29,441 nt of DNA, taken from NCBI GenBank assembly GCA_946183755.1, contig CAMHCZ010000004.1, positions 1 to 29,441 on the forward strand. Direction: 5' to 3'. Below, piece after piece: positions 15,910 through 23,784 of this stretch (positions are counted from its first letter, which is position 1; each line of letters opens with the position of its first letter). The notes under the pieces were generated by a model. The model was given only the letters and a program-made list of their open reading frames with translations. It did not search any database and was not told the origin of the DNA. The stretch comes from an uncultured bacterium. GTDB taxonomy: Bacteria > Bacteroidota > Bacteroidia > Bacteroidales > Paludibacteraceae. A program made the translations under genes and the position numbers.

Positions 15910-16632
15910 ATGTTAGTTTTATTAAAAAAAGAGTTGCACAATTTCTTCAATAGTGCCACAGGTTACATCGTCATCGGCATATTTTTGCTCGTCACAGGTC
16001 TTTTCCTGTGGGTGTTTCCGGGTTCATACAACATTCTGGAGTCGGGTTACGCGCAGGTTGACGGCTTGTTCGCCCTCGCGCCATGGCTCTATCTCTTCCT
16101 CGTGCCAGCGGTCACTATGAGGATGTTCGCCGAGGAGAAGCACTCCGGCACCATAGAACTGCTCTACACCAAGCCGCTGTCCGAGTTGCAGATAGTGCTC
16201 GGCAAGTATCTCGCTGGCGTTGTGCTGGTCATGCTGTCGCTAATCCCGACAGTCATTTATTATTTCTCCGTTTATTATTTGGCAGAGCCGCTCGGCAACA
16301 TTGACTCTGGCGCGTTCTGGGGCTCATTCATAGGCCTGTTCTTTCTGGCTGTGGTTTATGTCTCAGTCGGCATATTCGCGTCATCGCTCACCGAGAACCA
16401 GATAGTCGCATTCCTGCTGGCTCTGGTCATGTGCTTCGTGCTGTTCATCGGGTTCGACCTCGTCGGCTCGATATTCTCGTCGGGCAAGGTGCAGGCAGCG
16501 TTCTCGTTCTTCGGCATTAACGACCACTACGAGTCAATGAGCCGCGGAGTCATCGACCTGCGCGATGTGGTGTACTTCATCAGCGCCGCAGCCATATTCA
16601 TAATAGCAACCACAAGAACAATCAAACGATGA
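15910..16632 (+). CDS. gldF: Gliding-type ABC transporter permease GldF
   Basis: GldF is the membrane permease of the GldA-GldF-GldG ABC transporter, known from gliding Flavobacteria but present in non-gliding Bacteroidetes too. The 240 residues have about six membrane helices (near 16-36, 53-70, 98-120, 135-157, 165-186, 219-236). The ABC-2 permease family segment RMFAEEKHSGTIELLYTKPL lies between helices 2 and 3 (71-90). The next gene, surE, begins inside its stop (ATGA), so the usual gldG neighbour is missing here and no ATPase gene is in the window. It heads a plus-strand operon with surE and lpxB. In a non-gliding host its substrate is unknown. Confidence 0.88.
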   Translation: MLVLLKKELHNFFNSATGYIVIGIFLLVTGLFLWVFPGSYNILESGYAQVDGLFALAPWLYLFLVPAVTMRMFAEEKHSGTIELLYTKPLSELQIVLGKYLAGVVLVMLSLIPTVIYYFSVYYLAEPLGNIDSGAFWGSFIGLFFLAVVYVSVGIFASSLTENQIVAFLLALVMCFVLFIGFDLVGSIFSSGKVQAAFSFFGINDHYESMSRGVIDLRDVVYFISAAAIFIIATTRTIKR

Positions 16633-17396
16633 AGCGTCCGTTAATACTCATAACCAACGACGACGGCATTTACGCGCCTGGACTTAAGGCTCTGGTGGCC
16701 GCAGTGAAGCCGCTCGGCGACGTGCTTGTCGTGGCTCCCGACGGACCACGCTCGGCACAGTCCAACGCGCTGACAGTGACAGTGCCTCTGCGCTCGAAGA
16801 AGCTGAGCGAGGAGCCGGGTGTCGCCATCTGGCAGTGCAACGGCACTCCGACCGACTGCGTGAAGATGGGCATAAGAAAGATAGCCGACCGATGGCCCGA
16901 CATCTTGCTTTCCGGCATAAACCACGGGCGCAACACTTCTATCTCGGTCATTTATTCCGGAACGATGGGCGCTGCTCTCGAGGGCTGTGTCGATGACATT
17001 CCGTCAATCGGAATCTCGCACTGCGACTTCCGTCCGGATGCCGACTTCACGGCCGCTGGCAAAATAGCCTACGAGGTGACGGCGAAGGTGCTGAAGGAAG
17101 GGCTGCCTCGCTACACCTGCCTTAACGTGAATGTGCCTGAAACGCAGGACATAAAAGGCATACGCATAAGCCGTCAGGCGGCAGGACACTGGGAGGAAGT
17201 GCTCGACCAGCGACAGGACCCGACCGGCAGGAACTATTATTGGCTCGGCGGCGAGTTCGTTGACCACGAGCCGGACGTCGAGGACACCGACGAGTGGGCG
17301 GTGCAGAACGGATACGTCTCCATAACGCCTGTGCAGCTGGACATGACCAACTACAAGTACATGGAGCATCTAAAAGACTGGAACATAAAGATATAA
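16629..17396 (+). CDS. surE: 5'/3'-nucleotidase SurE
   Basis: A cytoplasmic metal-dependent phosphatase acting on nucleoside 5'- and 3'-monophosphates and short polyphosphate. The 255-residue length is normal. The N-terminus LILITNDDGIYAPGL gives the metal ligands D11 and D12. S42 lies in PDGPRSAQSNALT, and the fourth ligand Asn lies in LLSGINHGRNTS near residue 97. GTPTDCVKMGI and YSGTMGAALEG are also family segments. ATGA overlap with gldF indicates coupling. Twelve bases separate it from the next gene. The surE-lpxB proximity is, as I recall, a frequent Bacteroidetes arrangement. Confidence 0.96.
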   Translation: MKRPLILITNDDGIYAPGLKALVAAVKPLGDVLVVAPDGPRSAQSNALTVTVPLRSKKLSEEPGVAIWQCNGTPTDCVKMGIRKIADRWPDILLSGINHGRNTSISVIYSGTMGAALEGCVDDIPSIGISHCDFRPDADFTAAGKIAYEVTAKVLKEGLPRYTCLNVNVPETQDIKGIRISRQAAGHWEEVLDQRQDPTGRNYYWLGGEFVDHEPDVEDTDEWAVQNGYVSITPVQLDMTNYKYMEHLKDWNIKI

Positions 17397-17408
17397 ACCG
17401 ACAATAAT

Positions 17409-17738
17409 ATGGCTTCAGACTGGAACCACGCGGCAGACTACAAGAAAAAGAAGAAAACGGAGAGAGACTCTTTCTGGTGGGGATTCATCCCTTCATTCCT
17501 GCTGCCGATAATACTTAACATCGTTATTTTCACATCGAAGTACACGACAGAGCAGCCTTTGTTCGAGGCCATGTACAAGCTGGCGGCCAAGGGAATGATG
17601 TCAAGGGACATGATGGGCGCGCTTGTGCCGAGCCTTCTGCTCATCATCGTGTTCTCATCGTTCAGGAAAGAGAAGGCAAGCATAGGAGCGTTCGTGGGGC
17701 TGTGTCCTGCGCTCATTGTCGCACTCATACTCATGTAG
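17409..17738 (+). CDS. Small three-helix membrane protein, function unknown
   Basis: A 109-residue protein. It has a basic cytoplasmic N-terminus (YKKKKKTERDS), a helix near 25-42 (FIPSFLLPIILNIVIF), a soluble loop with FEAMYKLAAKGMMSRDMMGA, and two more helices (about 72-84 LVPSLLLIIVFSS and 92-109). I do not recognise a family. It sits in an operon between surE and lpxB with gaps of 12 and 4 bp, and its composition matches its neighbours, so it is a resident gene. An inner-membrane accessory to LPS or envelope metabolism is only a guess from position. Confidence 0.82.
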   Translation: MASDWNHAADYKKKKKTERDSFWWGFIPSFLLPIILNIVIFTSKYTTEQPLFEAMYKLAAKGMMSRDMMGALVPSLLLIIVFSSFRKEKASIGAFVGLCPALIVALILM

Positions 17739-17742
17739 TTTT

Positions 17743-18885
17743 ATGAAATACTTCATTATAGCAGGCGAAGCGTCGGGCGACTTGCACGCTTCAAATCTGA
17801 TGAGGGAGCTCAAGGCGAATGACCCTCAGGCGGACTTCTGCTTCCTCGGCGGCGACCTTATGGCTGCCCAGGGCGGCAGGCAGGTCAAGCATTACCGCGA
17901 CATGGCGTTCATGGGCATCGTCAACGTGGCGATGAACCTGCGCACTGTGCTGCGCAATATCGACGACTGCAAGAAGGCGCTCAAGGAGTACGCTCCCGAT
18001 GTGCTTATCCTCATAGACTATCCGAGCTTCAACCTGCGCATAGCCGAATTCTGCAAAAAGGAGATGCCGGGCACTCCGGTCTATTACTACATCTCGCCTA
18101 AGATATGGGCATGGAAGGAGTGGAGGATAAAGAGCATAAAGAAGTACATTGACAAGATGTACACGATACTGCCGTTCGAGACGGAGTTCTACGCCAAGCA
18201 CGACTTCAAGGTCGATTATGTGGGCAATCCGTGTGTCGATTCTGTGGCGTGGCGCGAGAACCAGGACGAGACAAAGGAGCAGTTCGTACAGAAGAACGGG
18301 CTCGACGAGCGTCCTATAGTCGCGTTGCTGGCAGGTAGCCGTATGCAGGAGATAAACGGTTGTTTAGACAAGATGATATCCGTCTCGGACTCGTTCAAGG
18401 ACTATCAGTTCGTGCTGGCTGCTGCGCCAAGCATCGACAAGAGCGTTTACGACAGGATAATCAACGGCAGGGATGTCAAGGTGCTGTTCGGACAGACCTA
18501 CGACCTGTTGCAGCACAGCCGTGCGGCCATCGTCAACTCCGGCACGGCAACGCTTGAAACAGCGCTTCTCAGAGTGCCGGAAGTCGTGGTGTACAACGTC
18601 TTCGGCGGACGGCTGGCAAACATAGCCAAGAAGCTGGTTCTGAAAATAAAATTCGTTTCGCTCGTCAATCTCATAGGCGGACACGAGATAGTCAAGGAGC
18701 TCATCGCCGCCGACTTCACCAAAGAGAACGTCAAGAACGAGCTGGCGAGAATACTCGCCGACACCGAGGAGCGCAAGGCGATGCTCGTCGAGTACGATAG
18801 GATAATAAATCTGCTGGGCAAGCCGGGCGTTGCGCAGAAAGCGGCAGAACATATCATAAGAGACTTAAAGGATTCAGGCAAATGA
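17743..18885 (+). CDS. lpxB: Lipid-A-disaccharide synthase
   Basis: It joins UDP-2,3-diacylglucosamine to lipid X to give the lipid A disaccharide at the cytoplasmic membrane face. The 380 residues start MKYFIIAGEASGDLHASNLM, the hallmark GEASGDLH region. An upstream ATG at 17716 lies in phase but overlaps the previous gene and adds nine poorly fitting residues, so 17743 is preferred. Further family segments are FLGGDLMAAQG, YYISPKIWAWKEWR, VDYVGNPCVD, VALLAGSRMQEI and the donor-site AAIVNSGTATLETALL. It overlaps the panE-like gene as ATGA. It is the only lipid A pathway enzyme in the window. Confidence 0.97.
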   Translation: MKYFIIAGEASGDLHASNLMRELKANDPQADFCFLGGDLMAAQGGRQVKHYRDMAFMGIVNVAMNLRTVLRNIDDCKKALKEYAPDVLILIDYPSFNLRIAEFCKKEMPGTPVYYYISPKIWAWKEWRIKSIKKYIDKMYTILPFETEFYAKHDFKVDYVGNPCVDSVAWRENQDETKEQFVQKNGLDERPIVALLAGSRMQEINGCLDKMISVSDSFKDYQFVLAAAPSIDKSVYDRIINGRDVKVLFGQTYDLLQHSRAAIVNSGTATLETALLRVPEVVVYNVFGGRLANIAKKLVLKIKFVSLVNLIGGHEIVKELIAADFTKENVKNELARILADTEERKAMLVEYDRIINLLGKPGVAQKAAEHIIRDLKDSGK

Positions 18886-19817
18886 GATACGCGATTATCG
18901 GAACAGGAGCGATAGGCGGATATTATGGCGCAAGACTCGCTGAGGCTGGGCACGAGGTGCATTTCCTTTTTCATTCGGAGTATGACGCAGTCGTGAAGAA
19001 CGGTCTGCAGGTCAACTCTGTCAATGGCGACATTCATTTGAGCAACGTCAACGCCTATGATGATGTGACAAAGATGCCGAAGTGCGATGCCGTAATCGTG
19101 GCCATGAAGACGACAAGCGAAAGGCTGCTCGCGGAAATGCTGCCTCACGTTTGTGCCGATGGCGCTGTCGTGTCGCTCTTTCAGAACGGTCTCGGCTATG
19201 AGGAGCAGGTCTATGAGGCAATCAAGGACAAAGTGCGTGGCGTCACTATGACAGGCGGCATGGCGTTTATCTGTTCATCGCGCACGGCTCCGGGCGTTAT
19301 TTCGCATTACGACTTCGGCTCTGTTACACTGTCGCCTCTCGACACGCCTGAAGCCGACACGGAAAAGGTCAAGCTCATAGTCGAGCAGCTGAAGGCGTCC
19401 AACGTGCCGGCAAAGTACGACGGCAACCTCAAGGAGCGCCGCTGGAATAAACTCCTGTGGAATATTCCTTACAACGGCATGTGTGTGATACTCAACGACT
19501 CCACTGACAAACTGATGCAGAACCCGTCTTCTCGCGCCCTTATCAGGGATGTGATGGTGGAAGTGACCGAGGGCGCGGCTGCCTGCGGAGTGCCTATGGC
19601 TGACAACGCTGTCGATGCCATGATGAGCTACACCGACTCGATGACTCCGTACGCGCCGAGCATGAAGCTGGACTTCGACCATAAGCGTGAAATGGAAATC
19701 CAAGGCATTTACACCAACCCAATCATTGCTGCGCGTGAGTGCGGATGCCACATGAAGAAAGTGGAGATGATGGAGCAGCAGCTGCGTTTCATCCAGGCGC
19801 AGTATCTGAATAAATAG
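18882..19817 (+). CDS. Ketopantoate reductase family protein (PanE/ApbA)
   Basis: PanE reduces 2-dehydropantoate to pantoate with NADPH in pantothenate/CoA synthesis. The 311 residues start with a Rossmann motif MRYAIIGTGAIGGYYGARLA (GxGxxG). FQNGLG holds the substrate-binding Asn, ERRWNKLLWN the catalytic Lys, and HKREMEIQGIYTNPI the C-terminal Glu region. Genomes often hold several paralogues of uncertain substrate, so I withhold the panE symbol. It is ATGA-coupled to lpxB and is the last gene of the plus-strand operon. Its stop is only 3 bp from the stop of the convergent ClC gene, with no terminator in between. Confidence 0.88.
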   Translation: MRYAIIGTGAIGGYYGARLAEAGHEVHFLFHSEYDAVVKNGLQVNSVNGDIHLSNVNAYDDVTKMPKCDAVIVAMKTTSERLLAEMLPHVCADGAVVSLFQNGLGYEEQVYEAIKDKVRGVTMTGGMAFICSSRTAPGVISHYDFGSVTLSPLDTPEADTEKVKLIVEQLKASNVPAKYDGNLKERRWNKLLWNIPYNGMCVILNDSTDKLMQNPSSRALIRDVMVEVTEGAAACGVPMADNAVDAMMSYTDSMTPYAPSMKLDFDHKREMEIQGIYTNPIIAARECGCHMKKVEMMEQQLRFIQAQYLNK

Positions 19818-19820
19818 TCG

Positions 19821-21644
19821 TTAATCGTCGGAATATTTCACCAGGACGTTGCGGTAGTTGTTGAAGATGCGCGACTTCGATATGTAGCCGAGGTAGCGTC
19901 CTTCGGCATCGACCACGGGCAGATTCCATGCTCCGGTTTTGTCGAATATGTCCATCGCCTTTTCCATTGAGTCGTCTATGTGCAGTATGCCCGGAGGCGC
20001 TGTCATGAATCGCTCCACCTTGAATCTGTCGTACAGCTCGCGACGGAAGATTATGTTCCTTATCTCGTCTATCTGCACCGAGCCGACGTACTTGCGGTGG
20101 CGGTCCACTACGGGGAACACATTTCTCTTTGACTTCACCAGCACTTGTGTGAACTCGCCCAATGTCATTTCCGGTGTCACGGTCAGCAGGTCGGTCTCTA
20201 TCACCTTCTTCATTGACAGGATGGTCAGTACAGCCTTGTCCTTGTGGTGTGTCAGCAGTTCGCCGCGGCGTGCCAGACGTCTTGCGTACAGTCCGTGCGG
20301 TTCAAAGAACATTATGGTTATGTAAGCGGTCACCGATGTTATCATCAGCGACATGAATAGTCCGTATCCGCCGGTTATCTCGGCTATCAGGAAAATGCCA
20401 GTCAGCGGAGCGTGCATCACGGCGCTCATCACTCCAGCCATGCCGGCGAATGCGAAGTTGCGCTCAGGCACAGACACGCCGAAGTAGTTGCACAGGAATG
20501 CCACGAGATAACCCGTCAGGCAGCCCACGAAAAGTGATGGAGCGAACGTTCCTCCGGTTCCTCCGGCGCCGTTGGTGGCGGCTGTGGCTACAATCTTGAG
20601 GAACATTGTCAGAGCCACATAGATGAAGAATATCCACTCCGGACGTAGAACCTCGTTGCCGTTATAGAGCTCGTAGAACGGCGAGTCGGCGAGTATGGAT
20701 TGCGGTGTGCCGGACAGCAGCGCCGATATGGTGCTGTAGCCCTCGCCGTAGAGCGACGGCAGGAAGAATATCAGGATGCTGAGTGTGGCGCCGCCTATGC
20801 CGAGCCGTATGTATGGCGATTTGATATTGTGGAAGAACTTCTCGCATCGAGCGATGCCTCTGACGAAGTACAGCGACACGAATCCGCAGACCACGCCCAG
20901 CACTATGAGCCACGGGATGCGGTTGAGAGCGAATGGCGAGAAGCCTTCGAAGTGGAACATCGTCTCGCTGCCCATCAGGAAGTACGATACGGATGTCGCT
21001 GTGACTGATGAAATGAGCAGAGGGATGATTGATGTCGCTGTGGCGTCAAGCATCAGCACCTCCAGTGTGAACACGAGTCCGGCGATAGGCGCGTTGAATA
21101 TGCCTCCTATGGCGCCCGACGCTCCGCATCCCACGAGCAGCATCATCGTCTTGCGGTCGAGCTTGAAGAACTGTCCGAGCGACGAGCCAATGGCTGAGCC
21201 GGTCAGCACGATAGGCGCCTCGGCTCCTACAGAGCCTCCGAATCCGATAGTCACCGACGAAGCCGCCAGCGACGACCATGTGTTGTGCGGCTTGATGCGC
21301 GCCTTGCGTTGCGATATGGAGTAGAGCACCTTGGTGATACCGTGCGAGATGTCGTCCCTCACGACGAAGTGTACGAAGAGCGCGGCTATGGCTATGCCTA
21401 CGGCAGGATAGACAAGCAGCAGCCAGCCGTCATCGGCGGAGTGGATGGTGCCGGTCAGCAGATTGGCGATGAAGTGTATGACGTGCTTCAGCAGCACCGC
21501 CGCCAAGGCTGTGAGCACACCGACTATCAGCGCCAGCAGCACCGTGAAGTTCTTCTGGCTGATGTTGGCCTTGCGCCACAGTATGAACCTGTCATACGAG
21601 TTGCGCGCCTTTACGCTTAGTCGGCTGAATGCGTTAATTCTCAT
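19821..21644 (-). CDS. ClC-family chloride channel/transporter with two CBS domains
   Basis: The 607-residue membrane protein has about ten or more hydrophobic helices (residues about 30-440) and C-terminal CBS domains (about 475-600, MKKVIETDLLTVTPEMTLGE and RFMTAPPGILHIDDSMEKAM). Filter-region motifs are SHGITKVLY in place of GSGIP, GGSVGAEAPIV in place of GREGP (the gating-type Glu is kept), and GTGGTFAPSLFVG matching GxFAP. These variants are, as I recall, common in bacterial CBS-ClC proteins. It may exchange chloride for protons or act as a channel; CBS domains suggest nucleotide control. It has its own promoter candidate (21680-21687). Confidence 0.93.
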   Translation of the reverse strand: MRINAFSRLSVKARNSYDRFILWRKANISQKNFTVLLALIVGVLTALAAVLLKHVIHFIANLLTGTIHSADDGWLLLVYPAVGIAIAALFVHFVVRDDISHGITKVLYSISQRKARIKPHNTWSSLAASSVTIGFGGSVGAEAPIVLTGSAIGSSLGQFFKLDRKTMMLLVGCGASGAIGGIFNAPIAGLVFTLEVLMLDATATSIIPLLISSVTATSVSYFLMGSETMFHFEGFSPFALNRIPWLIVLGVVCGFVSLYFVRGIARCEKFFHNIKSPYIRLGIGGATLSILIFFLPSLYGEGYSTISALLSGTPQSILADSPFYELYNGNEVLRPEWIFFIYVALTMFLKIVATAATNGAGGTGGTFAPSLFVGCLTGYLVAFLCNYFGVSVPERNFAFAGMAGVMSAVMHAPLTGIFLIAEITGGYGLFMSLMITSVTAYITIMFFEPHGLYARRLARRGELLTHHKDKAVLTILSMKKVIETDLLTVTPEMTLGEFTQVLVKSKRNVFPVVDRHRKYVGSVQIDEIRNIIFRRELYDRFKVERFMTAPPGILHIDDSMEKAMDIFDKTGAWNLPVVDAEGRYLGYISKSRIFNNYRNVLVKYSDD

Positions 21645-21679
21645 TTAGTTAGATGATAGTTCTGTATGTGTTCTGCTCG

Positions 21680-21687
21680 CAAATGTA
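21680..21687 (-). promoter_or_regulatory. Putative -7 element for the ClC gene
   Basis: Minus-strand TACATTTG fits TAnnTTTG and lies 35 bp before ATG 21644. It begins just past the T-run of the preceding terminator, so the channel gene is probably transcribed separately from the CoA-transferase. Confidence 0.5.
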
Positions 21688-21734
21688 ATAAAAAAACAAT
21701 AGAGCGGTGATTCTATTATGTCGAACACCGCCCT
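21688..21734 (-). terminator. Intrinsic terminator after the CoA-transferase
   Basis: On the minus strand AGGGCGGTG (21734-21726) pairs with CACCGCTCT (21709-21701), 9 bp with one G-T pair and a 16-base loop. A run of seven T follows ATTG. It lies 26 bp past the stop at 21760. Confidence 0.82.
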
Positions 21735-21759
21735 AATTATAATGTTTATTTACAGTCTG

Positions 21760-23064
21760 TTACTTCTGGATGAAGTGGTAGTGTGAGCCGAAACGCTCGA
21801 ACGCTGCCTTGTCCAGATCCTCGCGTACGCTTGGGTCAGCCACTGAGGTTATCAGCTTGGCTCTCTCCTGCATGCTGCGGCCGTAGAGGTTCACAGCGCC
21901 GTACTCTGTCACGAACCAGTGCACGTGGAAACGTGTTGTAACGACAGACGCGCCGGTTGTCAGTGTAGGCACGATTTTGCTCTTGCCCTTCTTGGTCATT
22001 GACGGCATTGCAATTATCGCCTTGCCGCCCTCCGAGCGTGACGCGCCGTAAACGAAGTCGATCTGGCCTCCTGAACCCGAGAACTGCTTTACACCGATTG
22101 AGTCTGCGCAGACCTGACCAGTGAGGTCAATCTCTATGGCTGAGTTGATAGCCACCATTTTTGGCTGCTGAGCTATGATGAATGGGTCGTTTGTGTAAGC
22201 CACGTCCATCATTCTCACTTGCTCGTTGTTGTCAACGAAGTTATATACTCTGTTTGAGCCGAGCAGGAATGTTGAGACAATCTTGCCGCGGTCGAGTTTC
22301 TTGTTTGCTCCTGTTATTACGCCTTTCTCCACGAGGTCGATAACACCGTCGGCGAACATCTCTGTGTGCACGCCAAGGTCCTTGTGGTTGCCCAGGCAGG
22401 CGAGTGTCGCGTTAGGCAGCGAGCCGATACCCATCTGCAGACATGCGCCGTCCTCGATGAGCTCTGCGCAGTTCTTACCTATGGCGATGTCGGTCTCGTT
22501 TGGCGCCTCGTAGTGCTTCTCGATGAGCGGACGGTCGTCCTCTACGAAGTAGTCTATCTTCGACATGTGTATCATGGCGTCTCCGAACGCTCTTGGCACG
22601 TACTTGTTGACTACGGCTATCACTGTCTCGCACACCTCCATGGCTGCGATGCAGGCGTCAACCGAAGTTCCCAGGGATACGTATCCGTGCTTGTCTGGTG
22701 GGCAGACCTGTATGAATGCCACGTTGCATGGCACATAGTGTCCGCGGTACAGTTTGGCAGCCTCGCCCAGGAACACAGGGATGTAGTCTGCGTATCCGGC
22801 TTGCACGCTCTTTCTCACGTTCGCTCCGATGAAGAATCCTTCGTGCGAGAATACTCCCTCGAACTCTGGGTCGGCGTAAGGAGCCTCGCCCTCTGTGTGG
22901 AAGTGGTGAATGTGCACGTCCTTCAGCTCGCCGCGTCTGCCGCGGTCGCAAAGTGCTTTGATAAGACATTGAGGCGCGTTACCTATGGCGCTCAAATGGA
23001 TGTGGTCGCCTGACTTGACGACTTTCACTGCCTCTTCGGCTGTAACTGCTTTATATGTAGGCAT
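21760..23064 (-). CDS. Acetyl-CoA hydrolase/transferase family CoA-transferase
   Basis: The 434 residues match the Cat1/AbfT group, which moves CoA between acyl-CoAs and acetate (4-hydroxybutyrate, butyrate or succinate types). The catalytic Glu lies in LGVHTEMFADGVIDL. Other family segments are HIHHFHTEGEAPYADPEFEG, CLQMGIGSLPNATLACL and KQFSGSGGQIDFVYGASRSE. The GSGGQIDF loop is typical of the 4-hydroxybutyrate/butyrate CoA-transferase branch. Substrate choice cannot be fixed from sequence, and no butyrate-pathway genes adjoin. It is a single-gene unit with its own promoter (23099-23106) and terminator. Confidence 0.9.
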   Translation of the reverse strand: MPTYKAVTAEEAVKVVKSGDHIHLSAIGNAPQCLIKALCDRGRRGELKDVHIHHFHTEGEAPYADPEFEGVFSHEGFFIGANVRKSVQAGYADYIPVFLGEAAKLYRGHYVPCNVAFIQVCPPDKHGYVSLGTSVDACIAAMEVCETVIAVVNKYVPRAFGDAMIHMSKIDYFVEDDRPLIEKHYEAPNETDIAIGKNCAELIEDGACLQMGIGSLPNATLACLGNHKDLGVHTEMFADGVIDLVEKGVITGANKKLDRGKIVSTFLLGSNRVYNFVDNNEQVRMMDVAYTNDPFIIAQQPKMVAINSAIEIDLTGQVCADSIGVKQFSGSGGQIDFVYGASRSEGGKAIIAMPSMTKKGKSKIVPTLTTGASVVTTRFHVHWFVTEYGAVNLYGRSMQERAKLITSVADPSVREDLDKAAFERFGSHYHFIQK

Positions 23065-23098
23065 ATTGTTAAAGTATTATTGCTTTGAAAATGAAGTG

Positions 23099-23106
23099 CA
23101 AAGATA
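23099..23106 (-). promoter_or_regulatory. Putative -7 element for the CoA-transferase
   Basis: Minus-strand TATCTTTG, an exact TAnnTTTG match followed by CA. It lies 34 bp before ATG 23064; no good -33 TTTG is seen. Confidence 0.5.
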
Positions 23107-23144
23107 AGTCTTTTTTTTAAAAGGCGGTTAGGCTTTCCGCAGGC

Positions 23145-23729
23145 TTATTCTTCCTTGAGCCTTTGGTTGAACCCCTTCCAGTCGAATCGCCATGGGTCGG
23201 TCTTTCGTCCCGGGGCTATGTCGCTGTGTCGCACGACGTAGTTTATCGTGTATCGTGTCTTTATGTCCTTCACCAGCGCCACGAGCGAGTTGTACTGTTC
23301 GTCAGTAGGACCTTGCGAAGGCGAGCATATCACCTCGATGCCTATCGAGAACGAGTTGCAGTTCTTGCGGTTGGTGCCGGGCAGGGTGCTAACTCCGGCG
23401 TGGTAAGCCACGTTGTTCTCCGCCACGGTCTTGTAGATGGTGCCGTCGCGGCCAACGATGTAGTGCGAGCACACGTCGTAGCGTTTGAACTGCTTGAGCA
23501 CGCCGTCGATGTTGAACGAGTCCGGTCCGAGATAATAAGTCGAGTGAATCACCACCACGTCGATGTCGCGCTTCGCCACTGGGCGGTGTCCGTAGTTTAT
23601 TGTCTTGGTCAGGTCTTTTGTCCTGCTGGCTACGATGTCTTCAGCCTCGTTGGCTGCCGCTTGGTTCTGCGAGCATGCTGTGCCTACGGCTGCCGCCAGC
23701 AACAGTATTAATACTGATAAATGTCTCAT
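23145..23729 (-). CDS. N-acetylmuramoyl-L-alanine amidase (Amidase_2), secreted, possible lipoprotein
   Basis: It cleaves the amide bond between MurNAc and the stem peptide (AmpD/PGRP fold). The 194 residues run from ATG 23729. A longer in-frame ATG at 23825 is rejected because it would overlap the next gene and put 32 residues before an obvious signal sequence, and a promoter lies at 23750. The signal is MRHLSVLILLLAAAVGTACS with C19 as a weak lipobox candidate. Zinc ligands are H62 (VVIHST), H168 and D178 (RHSDIAPGRKTDP). IGIEV holds the conserved Glu132. It probably acts in the periplasm in peptidoglycan recycling or turnover. Confidence 0.93.
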   Translation of the reverse strand: MRHLSVLILLLAAAVGTACSQNQAAANEAEDIVASRTKDLTKTINYGHRPVAKRDIDVVVIHSTYYLGPDSFNIDGVLKQFKRYDVCSHYIVGRDGTIYKTVAENNVAYHAGVSTLPGTNRKNCNSFSIGIEVICSPSQGPTDEQYNSLVALVKDIKTRYTINYVVRHSDIAPGRKTDPWRFDWKGFNQRLKEE

Positions 23730-23749
23730 TGGCTTTATATTAACTCGCG

Positions 23750-23757
23750 CAAAGATA
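23750..23757 (-). promoter_or_regulatory. Putative -7 element for the amidase
   Basis: Minus-strand TATCTTTG lies 20 bp before ATG 23729 and supports that start. It falls in the 55-bp gap after the orphan membrane-protein gene. Confidence 0.5.
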
Positions 23758-23784
23758 AGAAAAATAGGGGAGATGGAGCGAGTG

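Noticed and set aside
23107..23144. Terminator after the amidase
   Set aside because: Only a 4-bp GCGG/CCGC stem is available before a short T-run; too weak to call.
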